Shown here: piece by piece, positions 18,598 through 26,838 of the stretch
How the letters are laid out: each line of letters begins with the position of its first letter
How positions within the stretch are numbered: the stretch's first letter is position 1
Assembly (NCBI GenBank): GCA_016930015.1
Contig: JAFGHR010000073.1
Coordinates: forward strand, 1 to 37,189
Reading direction: 5' to 3'
Origin: Anaerolineae bacterium
GTDB taxonomy: Bacteria > Chloroflexota > Anaerolineae > Aggregatilineales > Aggregatilineaceae
Length of the DNA: 37,189 bases
Made by a program: the position numbers and the translations under genes
The notes under the pieces: generated by a model
Seen by the model: the letters and a program-made list of their open reading frames with translations, nothing else
Databases searched by the model: none
What the model was told of the DNA's origin: nothing

Positions 18598-20391
18598 TCA
18601 TTCCCGTATAGGTGAATCATTAGAAGGTGTATTGTCGATCGTGCGATTCTGAATTTCCCACAGGCGGCGGTAATGCCCGTTAGCGTGCAGCAGGTCGGTG
18701 TGGCGGCCCTGTTCGATGATGCGCCCGTTGTGCAATACCAGGATGTGTTGTGCAGCATCCAGACCGACCAGCCGGTGCGTGATCATGAGTTTGGAGCGGT
18801 CGGCCAGCGCGGTGTGGATCGTGTCCAGCAGGGCGCGTTCGGTGATCGTGTCCAGGTTGGCGGTGGCTTCGTCCAACACCAGGATCGGCGCGTGTTTTAA
18901 GATCGCGCGGGCCACAGCGAGCCGCTGGCGCTCACCACCGCTGAGAGCGAGTCCCTGTTCACCGATCCAGGTGTCATAACCCTGGGGCAGGGCGGTGATC
19001 ACATCGTGGAGGTGGGCGGCCTGTGCCGCCCGGACCAGATCGGTGTTTGCGGCGTTGGGGCGGGCGATCAACAGGTTTTCGCGCACGGTGCCGTTGAACA
19101 GGTGTGTATGCTGGCTCACGACGGCGAACAGCGCGCGCGCATTTTCCTGAGCCAGCGATCGCAGATCGTGCCCGTTCACGGTGATCAATCCTTCGGCATA
19201 GTCCCAAAAGCGCAGCAGCACGTTAACCAGCGTGGATTTGCCCGCGCCGCTGGCGCCGACGATCGCCAGGGTATCACCCGGCGGCAGCGCAAACGTGATC
19301 CCGTCCAGGGCGGGCGATTCGTCGGGCGCGTACCGGAAGCGCAGCCTATCGACGCGCAGCAGCGGCGCGGGTGTGGTGGGTTGCAGCGGCACAGGGGCAG
19401 CCGGATCACACACCGGGGGCGGCGCATCCACGATTTCAAACAGGCGCTGCGCGGCTTCCAGGTTGGCGCTCAGGTGTTGGGCGGCCAGCGGGAGCGGCTG
19501 CACAGCTTCGAAGCTGGTGATCGTCGCCAGCGCCAGCACAGCCAGCAGTACGCCGTCAAGCCGCCCATCGTGCACCAGCGGGATCGCGATCAGCAGCGTG
19601 GCGAGCGTGGCAAGGCTGATCAACAGGCTGAACAGCGCCGTGTTAAGCGCGGTGATGCGGGCCATGTGTGCCTGCTGGCGGCTGAGTGTGCGGCTCAAGG
19701 TCCGTACCTGCGCCAGGTGCCGATCTTGCGCGCCATACGCGACCAGGTCGGCCATGCCTTGCACGCCGTCCACCACGGCGGCATTCAGATCGCCGCGCGT
19801 CCGGATGATGGCCGGGCCAACTTGGCGGCTGAGCGCGTGTGTCAGCAGCGGCACGCCGACTCCCGCCAGCAGCAGGAAAAAAACCAGCGACACGGCCAGC
19901 CACACGTCATGTACGCCCATCACGAGCATCATCACCAGCCCGACCAACACCGCGATCACGGGCGGCGCGATCACGCGCAGGGTGACGTTTTCGAGCGTGT
20001 CGATATCGGCGGCGGCGCGAGATAGTAAGTCCCCGCTGCGATACTGCATCAGGCGAGCCGGGGCCAGCGGTTCGAGCGCATCGTAAAACCACACGCGCAG
20101 GCGGGCCAGCAGGCGGAACGTGGTTTGATGTGATACCACCCGTTCCAGGTAACGAAACACGCCGCGCGAGATGCCAAAAAAACGCACGCCCACAATCGCG
20201 ATGTTGAGGTCGCTGAGCGGCGGGTGCAGCGCGGCGCTGGCGATGATCCACGCGGCGGTGGACATCAGGCCGATGCTGCTGCCGATGGTGGCGAAACCCA
20301 GCAGGGCCGACAGGACCATCCACCAGCGGAACGGAGCAGCCAGCGCCAGCAGGCGGATCAGGGGGCGTGGCGTGGGCGGTGATTCAGTCAT
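18598..20391 (-). CDS. cydC: Thiol reductant ABC exporter, CydC subunit
   Basis: The product is 597 aa, a fused membrane and ATPase half-transporter. The membrane part has six helices and the CydC-type segment VRFFGISRGVFRYLERVVSHQ (residues 69-89). The ATPase domain has Walker A GASGAGKST (379-387), LSGGERQRLAVARA, Walker B ILVLDEATANLD and the switch His in ITHRL. With CydD it exports glutathione or cysteine to the cell exterior, which is needed for assembly of cytochrome bd. It overlaps the 3' end of cydD by 8 bp, so the two subunits are coupled. The gene order cydD-cydC is as in E. coli. Confidence 0.93.
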   Translation of the reverse strand: MTESPPTPRPLIRLLALAAPFRWWMVLSALLGFATIGSSIGLMSTAAWIIASAALHPPLSDLNIAIVGVRFFGISRGVFRYLERVVSHQTTFRLLARLRVWFYDALEPLAPARLMQYRSGDLLSRAAADIDTLENVTLRVIAPPVIAVLVGLVMMLVMGVHDVWLAVSLVFFLLLAGVGVPLLTHALSRQVGPAIIRTRGDLNAAVVDGVQGMADLVAYGAQDRHLAQVRTLSRTLSRQQAHMARITALNTALFSLLISLATLATLLIAIPLVHDGRLDGVLLAVLALATITSFEAVQPLPLAAQHLSANLEAAQRLFEIVDAPPPVCDPAAPVPLQPTTPAPLLRVDRLRFRYAPDESPALDGITFALPPGDTLAIVGASGAGKSTLVNVLLRFWDYAEGLITVNGHDLRSLAQENARALFAVVSQHTHLFNGTVRENLLIARPNAANTDLVRAAQAAHLHDVITALPQGYDTWIGEQGLALSGGERQRLAVARAILKHAPILVLDEATANLDTITERALLDTIHTALADRSKLMITHRLVGLDAAQHILVLHNGRIIEQGRHTDLLHANGHYRRLWEIQNRTIDNTPSNDSPIRE

Positions 20392-22138
20392 GGGCGCTAT
20401 CCACCCGGCGGCTGTGCGCCGTGATCAGGCGTGTATACGGGCCGCCGGACGCAGCCAAAACGGCGTGCGTACCGGCGGCGGTGACTCGCCCCCGGTCGAG
20501 CACGACGATGTGATCGGCATCCTGCACGGTGTTCAGGCGGTGCGCGACGATCAGCGCGGTGCGATTGTGCATCAAGGCGCGGATGCTGGCCTGGATCAAT
20601 TGCTCGGTGTGCGGATCGAGGTTGGCGGTAGCTTCGTCCATGATCAACAGCGGGGCGTTTCTCAGAAATGCCCGCGCCAGCGCGAGCCGCTGCGCCTGTC
20701 CCCCGCTGAGGCGCGCGCCGCGCTCCCCGATGCGCGTATCGTAGCCCGCCGGGAGATCGCGGATAAACGCGTCGGCGTGGGCCTGCTGCGCGGCATGGAT
20801 CACGGCGTCTAGCAGCGCGTCCGGGCGGCCCAGGCGGATATTATCGGCCACGCTGGCGTTGAACAGGTACGGGCGCTGCGGCACCCACGCGATCCGGTCG
20901 CGCCAGGCGTCGGCGGGAATATCGTGCAGCGGCTGCCCGCTGACGGTAATGTGCCCGGCTGACGGCTCGATGAAACGTTGCATCAACTGAATGACGGTGC
21001 TTTTGCCCGATCCGCTGAGGCCGACCAGCGCGACTTTTTGACCGGGTGTGATGGTGAAGGATACGCCGTTAAGCGCCGGGCGTTCGCTGGCGTGATTCCC
21101 GTCTGAGTACACATAAAACACATTTTCGAAGCGGATATCGCCGTCTGTCATTGGCTGCATTACCCGCGTTGATGCTGTTTCCGGGGCCGGGATCGCCAGG
21201 ATGTCAAAGAGTCGTGCGGCGGCGGCAGCGCCCGACATCCCGGCGTGAAAACGCGTGCCCAGCAGGCGCAGCGGCAGGTAAAATTCCGGCGCCAGAATCA
21301 GGACAAAAAACGCGTCCTCAAACTGCATGTGCCCGTACAGCAGGCGCAGCCCGATCTCGACGGCGATAATCGCGGTGCTGAGGGTGGACAACATTTCGAG
21401 CGCCAGCGCCGACACAAACGCCACGCGCAGCACGTTCATGGTTGCGTCCCGAAATTGATCACTGATGCGCGCGATGGTCTGAGACTGCTCGCGGCTGCGT
21501 CCGAACAGTTTGAGCGTGGTCAGCCCTTGCAGCACGTCGAGAAAATGCGCGCCTAAACGGCTTAGCTGGGTGAACTGGCGCCGGGTGAGCGTGTCGGCCA
21601 TGCTGCCGATCAGGATCATGAAAAACGGGATCAGCGGGGCCGTGACCAGCAGCACGATCCCGGATAACAGGTCAATCGGCGCGATCAGGATCAACATGGT
21701 CAGCGGGATCAAGGCTGCCAGCGCAAGCTGGGGGATATACTGGCTGAAGTACGCGTCCAACTCGTCGATGCCGCCGACAACCGTATGCGCCAGTTCGCCG
21801 GTATGCTCGCGGCGCGTGTGGGCGGGGCCAAGCGCAATCAGGTGCGCGAACAGGCGCTCACGCAGGGCGGTTTTGATGTGTGCGGCGCTGGTCGCGGCGG
21901 CGGTTTCGCTGCCCCACAGCATCCCGGCGCGCGCGATGCCCACGATCAACAAACCGACTAGCAGACCGCGCACGGCGTGCAAACTCGCGCCGTCCAAAAA
22001 TACGCGGCTGACGGTCTGGCTCAGGAAATAGGCTTGCAGAACAAGCAGAATTCCGGCGGCCAGCCCCAGGCTGACCGTGATCGCCAGCGCGGCGCGCTCA
22101 CCGCGCAGCAGGTGCAGCAGGCGTTTGTCCAGGTTCAT
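20384..22138 (-). CDS. cydD: Thiol reductant ABC exporter, CydD subunit
   Basis: The product is 584 aa. CydD-specific features are APLIPFFMILIGSMADTLTRR, SRLGAHFLDVLQGLTTLKLFG and LILAPEFYLPLRLLGTRFHA in the membrane domain. The ATPase domain has Walker A GLSGSGKST near residue 375, LSGGQAQRLALARA, LLIMDEATANLD and VAHRL. It is the partner of CydC in the heterodimeric exporter. The start at 22138 is preceded by AAGGA about 11 bases upstream; the frame further upstream runs into the promoter region shared with the divergent HAD gene. A TTGAAT-18 bp-CACAAT promoter can be read on the minus strand in that region, with low certainty. Confidence 0.93.
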   Translation of the reverse strand: MNLDKRLLHLLRGERAALAITVSLGLAAGILLVLQAYFLSQTVSRVFLDGASLHAVRGLLVGLLIVGIARAGMLWGSETAAATSAAHIKTALRERLFAHLIALGPAHTRREHTGELAHTVVGGIDELDAYFSQYIPQLALAALIPLTMLILIAPIDLLSGIVLLVTAPLIPFFMILIGSMADTLTRRQFTQLSRLGAHFLDVLQGLTTLKLFGRSREQSQTIARISDQFRDATMNVLRVAFVSALALEMLSTLSTAIIAVEIGLRLLYGHMQFEDAFFVLILAPEFYLPLRLLGTRFHAGMSGAAAAARLFDILAIPAPETASTRVMQPMTDGDIRFENVFYVYSDGNHASERPALNGVSFTITPGQKVALVGLSGSGKSTVIQLMQRFIEPSAGHITVSGQPLHDIPADAWRDRIAWVPQRPYLFNASVADNIRLGRPDALLDAVIHAAQQAHADAFIRDLPAGYDTRIGERGARLSGGQAQRLALARAFLRNAPLLIMDEATANLDPHTEQLIQASIRALMHNRTALIVAHRLNTVQDADHIVVLDRGRVTAAGTHAVLAASGGPYTRLITAHSRRVDSAHD

Positions 22139-22226
22139 GTGTGACCGGTCCTTTGTCCAGCCAGAGTTTAACATGGTCGGCGGGCGATTGTGCGCTACAA
22201 TACCGGGGGCATTCAAGGGAGGCACA

Positions 22227-22865
22227 ATGCAGTTTACACACATCATCTGGGATTTCGACGGCACCCTGTTCGACACGTACCCGCCGCTGGTAGCCGCCAT
22301 CGAGCGGGCATTGGCGGATTTGGGCGTTCAGGGCGATTCCGAGCAGATCACGGCGATGCTGACGATCACATTGGCTCACACGCTGCAAACGCTGGTTGAT
22401 CGCCATCACCTGGACGCTGATGCATTCGAAGCGCGGATCGACCATTACTGGGCGCAGATACCCATAACTCAGCGGCCCCCGTTCCCCGGCGCGATCCGGA
22501 TGTGTGAGCGGTTTTTAGCGGTAGGTGGGGCCAATCTCATTTATACGCACCGGGGTTATGATTCGTTGATGGATTTCCTTGATTACTATCGTGTGGCGCA
22601 CCTGTTCGCGGATGTCATCACCGGAGATGCCGGTTACCCGCGCAAACCGGACCCGGCGGGATTCATCGCCCTGATCGAGAAACACGATCTGCCGCGCGAG
22701 TGCGTGTTAGGCGTGGGTGACCGCGACCTGGACGTGTTAGCCGCACAGGGAGCCGGTATCCGGGCGTGTTTGTATGATGCTGTGCCCTCGCCGGGCGTAC
22801 AGCCGGACTATGTGATCACCACGTTCGACGAACTGGACGCGATCATCGGGCTGTCAGGCTCATGA
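22227..22865 (+). CDS. HAD-superfamily phosphatase (phosphoglycolate phosphatase-like)
   Basis: The product is 212 aa. Motif I is WDFDGTLFDT near residue 8 (nucleophile and acid Asp), motif II is IYTHRG, the motif III Lys is in YPRKPDPAGF, and motif IV is VLGVGDRDLDVLAAQ. A helical cap lies between motifs I and II, the subclass I arrangement of phosphoglycolate phosphatase and beta-phosphoglucomutase. The start is set by AGGGAGG 5 bases upstream. It is the only plus-strand gene between 18.0 and 25.7 kb and lies between cydD and cydB. The substrate is not predictable. A TACAAT box precedes it at about 22195. Confidence 0.88.
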   Translation: MQFTHIIWDFDGTLFDTYPPLVAAIERALADLGVQGDSEQITAMLTITLAHTLQTLVDRHHLDADAFEARIDHYWAQIPITQRPPFPGAIRMCERFLAVGGANLIYTHRGYDSLMDFLDYYRVAHLFADVITGDAGYPRKPDPAGFIALIEKHDLPRECVLGVGDRDLDVLAAQGAGIRACLYDAVPSPGVQPDYVITTFDELDAIIGLSGS

Positions 22866-22873
22866 ATATGCTG

Positions 22874-22905
22874 TTCGGGGCGCACCCGCCCGGATGCGCC
22901 CCGAA
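22874..22905. terminator. Perfect hairpin between convergent HAD and cydB genes
   Basis: TTCGGGGCGCA (22874-22884) and TGCGCCCCGAA (22895-22905) form an 11-bp perfect stem with a 10-base loop. Its position between two stop codons suggests a bidirectional terminator, although there is no T-tract. Confidence 0.65.
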
Positions 22906-22929
22906 CCGGACAGTCACGGGTGTGACGGG

Positions 22930-23943
22930 TCAATATTCCAGCGGCGAATCAGCAGTAATCCGCTTGCGGAATACCCAATAGCTCCAGCCTAAGTACAGCA
23001 GCACAAACGGCAGCAGGATCAGCGTGACAATCGTCATTGTTTCCAGCGTTTTTTCACTCGACGCGGCGTTTTCGACCGTCAGGTTAAACGCTTCATTGGT
23101 GCTGGATACCATCACGTTAGGGTGCAGGAACCAGAAAAACGTTGCCACCGAAAACAGGATCGTCAGGCCGAGCAGCACAAACGCCCAGCCGAACTGTTTT
23201 TTGCGCAGGTAATAACCCACTGACAGCAGCGTCACCGCCGATGTGACCGGCATCACGCCGGGATTCACACCCACCGTGTCGAAAATGTCGATGTAAGCGT
23301 AGTTGGCGATGGCGAGCACGACGGCGATCCCGACGACCGGCAGCCAGATTTGCTGTGCCAGGGTTTCGGCCCGGCGGCGAATTACGCCGTCAGTTTTCAG
23401 GCTCAGGAACAGCGCCCCGTGCAGCGTAAACACGGCAAACGACGCCAGCCCACAGATCAACGTGTAGGGGCTGAGCAGGTCGAAAAAGTCACCGGTGAAA
23501 TCCATCGCGGCATTGATGGGCACACCTTTTACCAGATTGCCGAACGCGACTCCCCACAGCAGCGCCGGGATCACGCTGCCGATAAAGATCGCCCAGTCCC
23601 ACGTGCGGCGCCAGCGGGGATCATCCTCTTTGCTGCGGAACTCAAACGCGACGCCGCGCAGAATCAAGGCCAGTAAAATTAACACCAGCGCCAGGTAAAA
23701 CCCGCTGAACAGAGTCGCGTACCAGTGCGGGAACGCGGCAAAGAGCGCACCGCCCGCCGTGATCATCCACACTTCGTTAGCGTCCCACACCGGGCCGATG
23801 GTGTTGATCACGACGCGGCGCTCGCTGTCTTTGCGCGCGATGAACGGCAGCAGAATGCCGGCTCCGTAGTCGAAGCCTTCCAGGAAGAAAAAGCCGATAA
23901 AAAGCACCGAGATCAGCACAAACCACAGGTCTTGTAAATCCAT
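22930..23943 (-). CDS. cydB: Cytochrome bd ubiquinol oxidase subunit II
   Basis: The product is 337 aa. The N-terminus is diagnostic: LWFVLISVLFIGFFFLEGFDYGAGIL, then GPVWDANEVWMITAGGALFAAFPHWYATLFSGFY and ALILRGVAFEFR. About eight to nine membrane helices are visible. It is the non-haem-liganding partner of CydA in the quinol:O2 oxidoreductase of the cytoplasmic membrane. It lies 17 bp downstream of cydA, with GGAGA before its start, so it is in one operon with cydA. Confidence 0.95.
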   Translation of the reverse strand: MDLQDLWFVLISVLFIGFFFLEGFDYGAGILLPFIARKDSERRVVINTIGPVWDANEVWMITAGGALFAAFPHWYATLFSGFYLALVLILLALILRGVAFEFRSKEDDPRWRRTWDWAIFIGSVIPALLWGVAFGNLVKGVPINAAMDFTGDFFDLLSPYTLICGLASFAVFTLHGALFLSLKTDGVIRRRAETLAQQIWLPVVGIAVVLAIANYAYIDIFDTVGVNPGVMPVTSAVTLLSVGYYLRKKQFGWAFVLLGLTILFSVATFFWFLHPNVMVSSTNEAFNLTVENAASSEKTLETMTIVTLILLPFVLLYLGWSYWVFRKRITADSPLEY

Positions 23944-23960
23944 CGATCATTTCTCCCTTG

Positions 23961-25355
23961 TTAAATGGCGGCAGCAGCCGTATCCGGGCTGGCGGGCGCG
24001 GTATCGTGCTCGTCTTCGACCGGGCCCTGACGCCCGTATTTAACCAGTAAGTAGACATCCGCCACCATCAGGATGCCGTAGATGGCGGCGAACAGCACCA
24101 GCGACGCCGCGACCATACCCGCGCTTACGTTGGGTGATACCGCGTCTTCGGTGCGCTGCAAGCCAAACACGATCCACGGCTGGCGGCCTAACTCGGTCAT
24201 CATCCACCCGGCGGTGTTAGCGATGTACGGCAGCGCCAGTGCGTAGAACAGCGCCCGCAGAAACCATTTGGGCCCCTCGATGCGGTCCCGCAGCATCAAG
24301 AACAACCCGAAGCCGGCCAATCCGAGCATCAGAAAACCGGCGCCAACCATCGCGCGGAAGCTCCAATAGGTGATGGCGACGGGCGGAATGTAGTTTTCGC
24401 CAGCGCCATACGTTGTTTCATACTCGGCTTGCAGATCGTTGATGCCCTTTACTTCGCCATCAAGTTTATTGTACGACAGCAGGCTGAGCATACGGGGCAG
24501 GCGGATCGAAAAGACCTCCTCGCGCTGTTCCCAATCGCCAATCGTGATCAGGGAGAGCGCGGCAGGGTCTTCGCTGTCGAAGAGACCTTCGGCGGCGGCC
24601 ATTTTCATCGGCTGCGTTTTGACCATGTGCTGCGCCTGGGTATGCCCGACCATGATCACCAGCACAATGCCGATCAAACCGTACACGGTCGCTATGCGGA
24701 ATGAGCGCAAGAAAAAGTCGCGCTTCTCGCCGTTATTACGCAGCAGGTGCCACGCGCTGATACCGAGCACAAAAAACGCCGCCGTGACTATGCCGGACGT
24801 GAACACGTGCGGAAATTGAACCTGTACGTTGGGGTTGGTGATCAGGTCGCCGAAGCTGTCCATTTCGGCGCGGCCATTGCGGATTACGTAACCGACCGGC
24901 TGCTGCATGAACGAATTGGCGATCAGAATCCACAGCGCGGAAATATTCGATCCCAGCGCCACGAGCCAGATCGAAGCCAGGTGCAGGCGGCGGGGCAGCT
25001 TGTCCCAGCCGAACACCCACACGCCGATGAACGTTGATTCCAAAAAGAACGCCATCAGCGCTTCGATAGCCAGCGGCGCGCCGAAAATATCGCCCATAAA
25101 ACGTGAATATTCCGACCAGTTCATGCCGAACTGGAATTCCTGCACGATGCCGGTGACCACACCCATCGCAAAGTTGATGACAAACAACTTGCCCCAAAAG
25201 CGAGTCATCTGCCGGTAGACGGGGTTATCGGTGCGCACCCACATCGTTTGCATAATGGCCGTCAGGATCGACAGACCAAGTGTCAGCGGTACAAAGAAAA
25301 AATGGTAGGTCGTCGTAACGGCGAATTGTAGTCGTGCCAGATCAAGTGCGTCCAT
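23961..25355 (-). CDS. cydA: Cytochrome bd ubiquinol oxidase subunit I
   Basis: The product is 464 aa, shorter than E. coli CydA (522), consistent with a short Q-loop. Key residues are in place one position before the E. coli numbering: H18, E98 and E106 (haem b595/d and proton path). H183 (haem b558 ligand), K251 and E256 in the quinol loop (QPMKMAAAE) and the GRQPW block before the last helices are also present. It reduces O2 to water at high affinity using quinol, and supports microaerobic respiration. AAGGAGG lies 11 bases before the start. It is first in cydAB and preceded by an unusual AT-rich spacer that probably carries its control sites. Confidence 0.96.
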   Translation of the reverse strand: MDALDLARLQFAVTTTYHFFFVPLTLGLSILTAIMQTMWVRTDNPVYRQMTRFWGKLFVINFAMGVVTGIVQEFQFGMNWSEYSRFMGDIFGAPLAIEALMAFFLESTFIGVWVFGWDKLPRRLHLASIWLVALGSNISALWILIANSFMQQPVGYVIRNGRAEMDSFGDLITNPNVQVQFPHVFTSGIVTAAFFVLGISAWHLLRNNGEKRDFFLRSFRIATVYGLIGIVLVIMVGHTQAQHMVKTQPMKMAAAEGLFDSEDPAALSLITIGDWEQREEVFSIRLPRMLSLLSYNKLDGEVKGINDLQAEYETTYGAGENYIPPVAITYWSFRAMVGAGFLMLGLAGFGLFLMLRDRIEGPKWFLRALFYALALPYIANTAGWMMTELGRQPWIVFGLQRTEDAVSPNVSAGMVAASLVLFAAIYGILMVADVYLLVKYGRQGPVEDEHDTAPASPDTAAAAI

Positions 25356-25461
25356 AAAGGGTTTTGCCTCCTTAATGTTAAGTGTGTATTGGGGAACAAA
25401 AAACTATGCCTTAGCTGTTTACTTAGTTTAGCGTGCTCAGTATCTGTTTTTCATGTGACAA

Positions 25462-25546
25462 AAACACCAAACTACGGCGCCAAAAATCATAAATTTTTTT
25501 CTTGTCAAACATATTTATGTGTGGGTGGGAGTTGTGTTTGGTGTTT
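25462..25546. repeat. 11-bp perfect inverted repeat
   Basis: AAACACCAAAC at 25462-25472 and GTTTGGTGTTT at 25536-25546, separated by 63 bases of AT-rich sequence. It could be paired protein-binding sites or the base of a long RNA stem. Confidence 0.7.
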
Positions 25547-25568
25547 CCTCCTGATGTTTAGGGTAAGC

Positions 25569-25592
25569 CATACCCCGCCTTTTTGGGGTATG
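25569..25592. repeat. CATACCCC hairpin
   Basis: CATACCCC pairs perfectly with GGGGTATG around the loop GCCTTTTT. It lies about 110 bases before the HEAT-repeat gene. It could end an unseen transcript or bind a regulator; no T-tract follows. Confidence 0.6.
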
Positions 25593-25701
25593 CGACCATA
25601 GCTGGTTGTGATATTTGTTGTATAGTAATAATGGATCGAGTTTAATCATTTTGTGCAAAAAACCATTCTAGTCATCGGAGCAGGCTACGCGGAGGAGCAT
25701 T

Positions 25702-26664
25702 ATGAAACTCGCGGTTCTTCTGGGCGGATTAAAAAACCCACAGCCAGCAGTCCGGCTGGATGTGGTGCGCGTGTTAGGGATGCTCGACGAAGTGCGCGCG
25801 CTTGAAACGCTGCGGCAGATGTATGAAAACGAATCTGATTCCGCTGTGCGGGGGGCGATCGCCTGGGCTGGCAAACGCCTGTACCAGGCGCAGCAAGCCG
25901 GGTACAGCACGGTTGACGAGGTTTTCAGATACTTTGGCATCGACCGGGAAATCGAGAATACGCCGGATATTGCCGAAGCCGAAATGCTCAAGCGCATGGA
26001 AAACGCATTCGACAGTGATATGACCCGTATGCAAGAGCGTGCCGGACGCAAGCGCCTGGGTATGGCGGCAGCGGCAGGGCTGGGTGTTGGCGTGGTGGCC
26101 GGGGCATCAATGGGGCTGGGTGCGGCGTTGGGTGCGATGGGCGGACCCAGCTCGGCGTCGTCCAGCATGGACAAACGCCCGCAGATCGGCACCAGTCGTA
26201 CACCCGCCACAGCGCCGTCAAAAGCGGATTTTTCGGTTTGGCTGCGCCGGCTGCGTGAGGACGCGTCACCTGGCAGGCGCGAACAGGCGATCATCGAACT
26301 GAAGCAGATCAACAACCCCGCTGCGCTCCCACATTTGGCGGTTTTGTTTGTCAGCGACCCGTCGCCCAAAGTACGGCAGGCAGCCCAGCATTTTGGCAAA
26401 ATCTTGTATTGGAGCGCGGTTTACTGGGAGATGGAACAGGACGGCTCGCTTCAACAAGAAATGCAGCGCCGCGCACAGGCTATGGGGAAATCGATTATGC
26501 GCACACCAACAGAGCAGTCGAGCGGCCCACCGGCGGGTTCTCTGCCGGGCGGAGCGTCAGCGCCGCCGCCGGGTGGACCGTCACGCCCGCAGGAACCGGA
26601 TGCAGGGAAAATTTTGCGCCAGGCTCAATCGGCGCGGCGCAAGCGGAAGAATGACAAACGATAG
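25702..26664 (+). CDS. HEAT-repeat protein with glycine-rich membrane-like segment
   Basis: The product is 320 aa. HEAT-like helix pairs occur at about residues 10-65 (VRLDVVRVLGMLDEVRALETLRQMYE) and 190-240 (RREQAIIELKQINNPAALPHLAVLF...VRQAAQHF). Between them are an amphipathic, charged helix and a Gly/Ala-rich stretch (about 115-143) resembling glycine-zipper membrane segments. The C-terminal 70 residues are rich in Pro, Gly and Ser and end in a basic tail (SARRKRKNDKR). GGAGGA precedes the start by 5 bases. There is no signal peptide. I do not recognise a named family; HEAT repeats suggest a protein-binding scaffold. It is divergent from cydA and followed by a terminator-like hairpin. Confidence 0.75.
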   Translation: MKLAVLLGGLKNPQPAVRLDVVRVLGMLDEVRALETLRQMYENESDSAVRGAIAWAGKRLYQAQQAGYSTVDEVFRYFGIDREIENTPDIAEAEMLKRMENAFDSDMTRMQERAGRKRLGMAAAAGLGVGVVAGASMGLGAALGAMGGPSSASSSMDKRPQIGTSRTPATAPSKADFSVWLRRLREDASPGRREQAIIELKQINNPAALPHLAVLFVSDPSPKVRQAAQHFGKILYWSAVYWEMEQDGSLQQEMQRRAQAMGKSIMRTPTEQSSGPPAGSLPGGASAPPPGGPSRPQEPDAGKILRQAQSARRKRKNDKR

Positions 26665-26680
26665 CCCGGTAGAATCTATA

Positions 26681-26715
26681 AACGCGGCTGCTTGTTGGCA
26701 GCCGTGGCGTTTCTT
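26681..26715 (+). terminator. Terminator-like hairpin after the HEAT-repeat gene
   Basis: AACGC-GGCTGC (26681-26691) pairs with GCAGCC (26698-26703) and GCGTT (26707-26711), with a 3-base bulge. It is followed by TCTTT. It lies 17 bases past the stop codon. Confidence 0.6.
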
Positions 26716-26737
26716 TACTGTGCCGGTCCCTAAACGG

Positions 26738-26766
26738 TTGACGTTCGGCAAGGTCCCGGTTAGACT
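26738..26766 (+). promoter_or_regulatory. sigma70-type promoter of mtnA
   Basis: TTGACG (26738-26743), exactly 17 bp, TAGACT (26761-26766). It lies 72 bases before the mtnA start and just after a terminator-like hairpin, which supports a separate transcription unit. Confidence 0.65.
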
Positions 26767-26838
26767 CAGGTTTGCGAGAATGTGTCGTTGGGCCGGTTTT
26801 GGGGACTGCCCACGATCAAGAGTCGAAGGAAACCATTA

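Larger units (their letters stand above)
25356..25701. other. AT-rich intergenic region with inverted repeats, upstream of cydA
   Basis: This 346-bp spacer between the divergent cydA and HEAT-repeat genes is visibly AT-richer than its surroundings. It holds GTTTTT/AAAAAC arms (25446-25465), an 11-bp perfect inverted repeat AAACACCAAAC (25462-25472) with GTTTGGTGTTT (25536-25546), and a hairpin CATACCCC/GGGGTATG (25569-25592). A TATAGT box is at 25621-25626. No FNR (TTGATnnnnATCAA) or Rex-type palindrome was found. A 71-codon TTG-start frame across it (25389-25601) shows no coding character. Confidence 0.6.

Noticed and set aside
19006..20025. Long plus-strand open frame (339 codons) opposite cydC
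   Set aside because: It is antisense to a well-conserved cydC, rich in Arg/Gln/His/Gly without domains, and arises from high-GC codon bias.
25389..25601. Small Cys-rich frame in the AT-rich spacer (TTG start)
   Set aside because: It has no ribosome site, its codon use is unlike neighbouring genes, and it runs through the inverted repeats.
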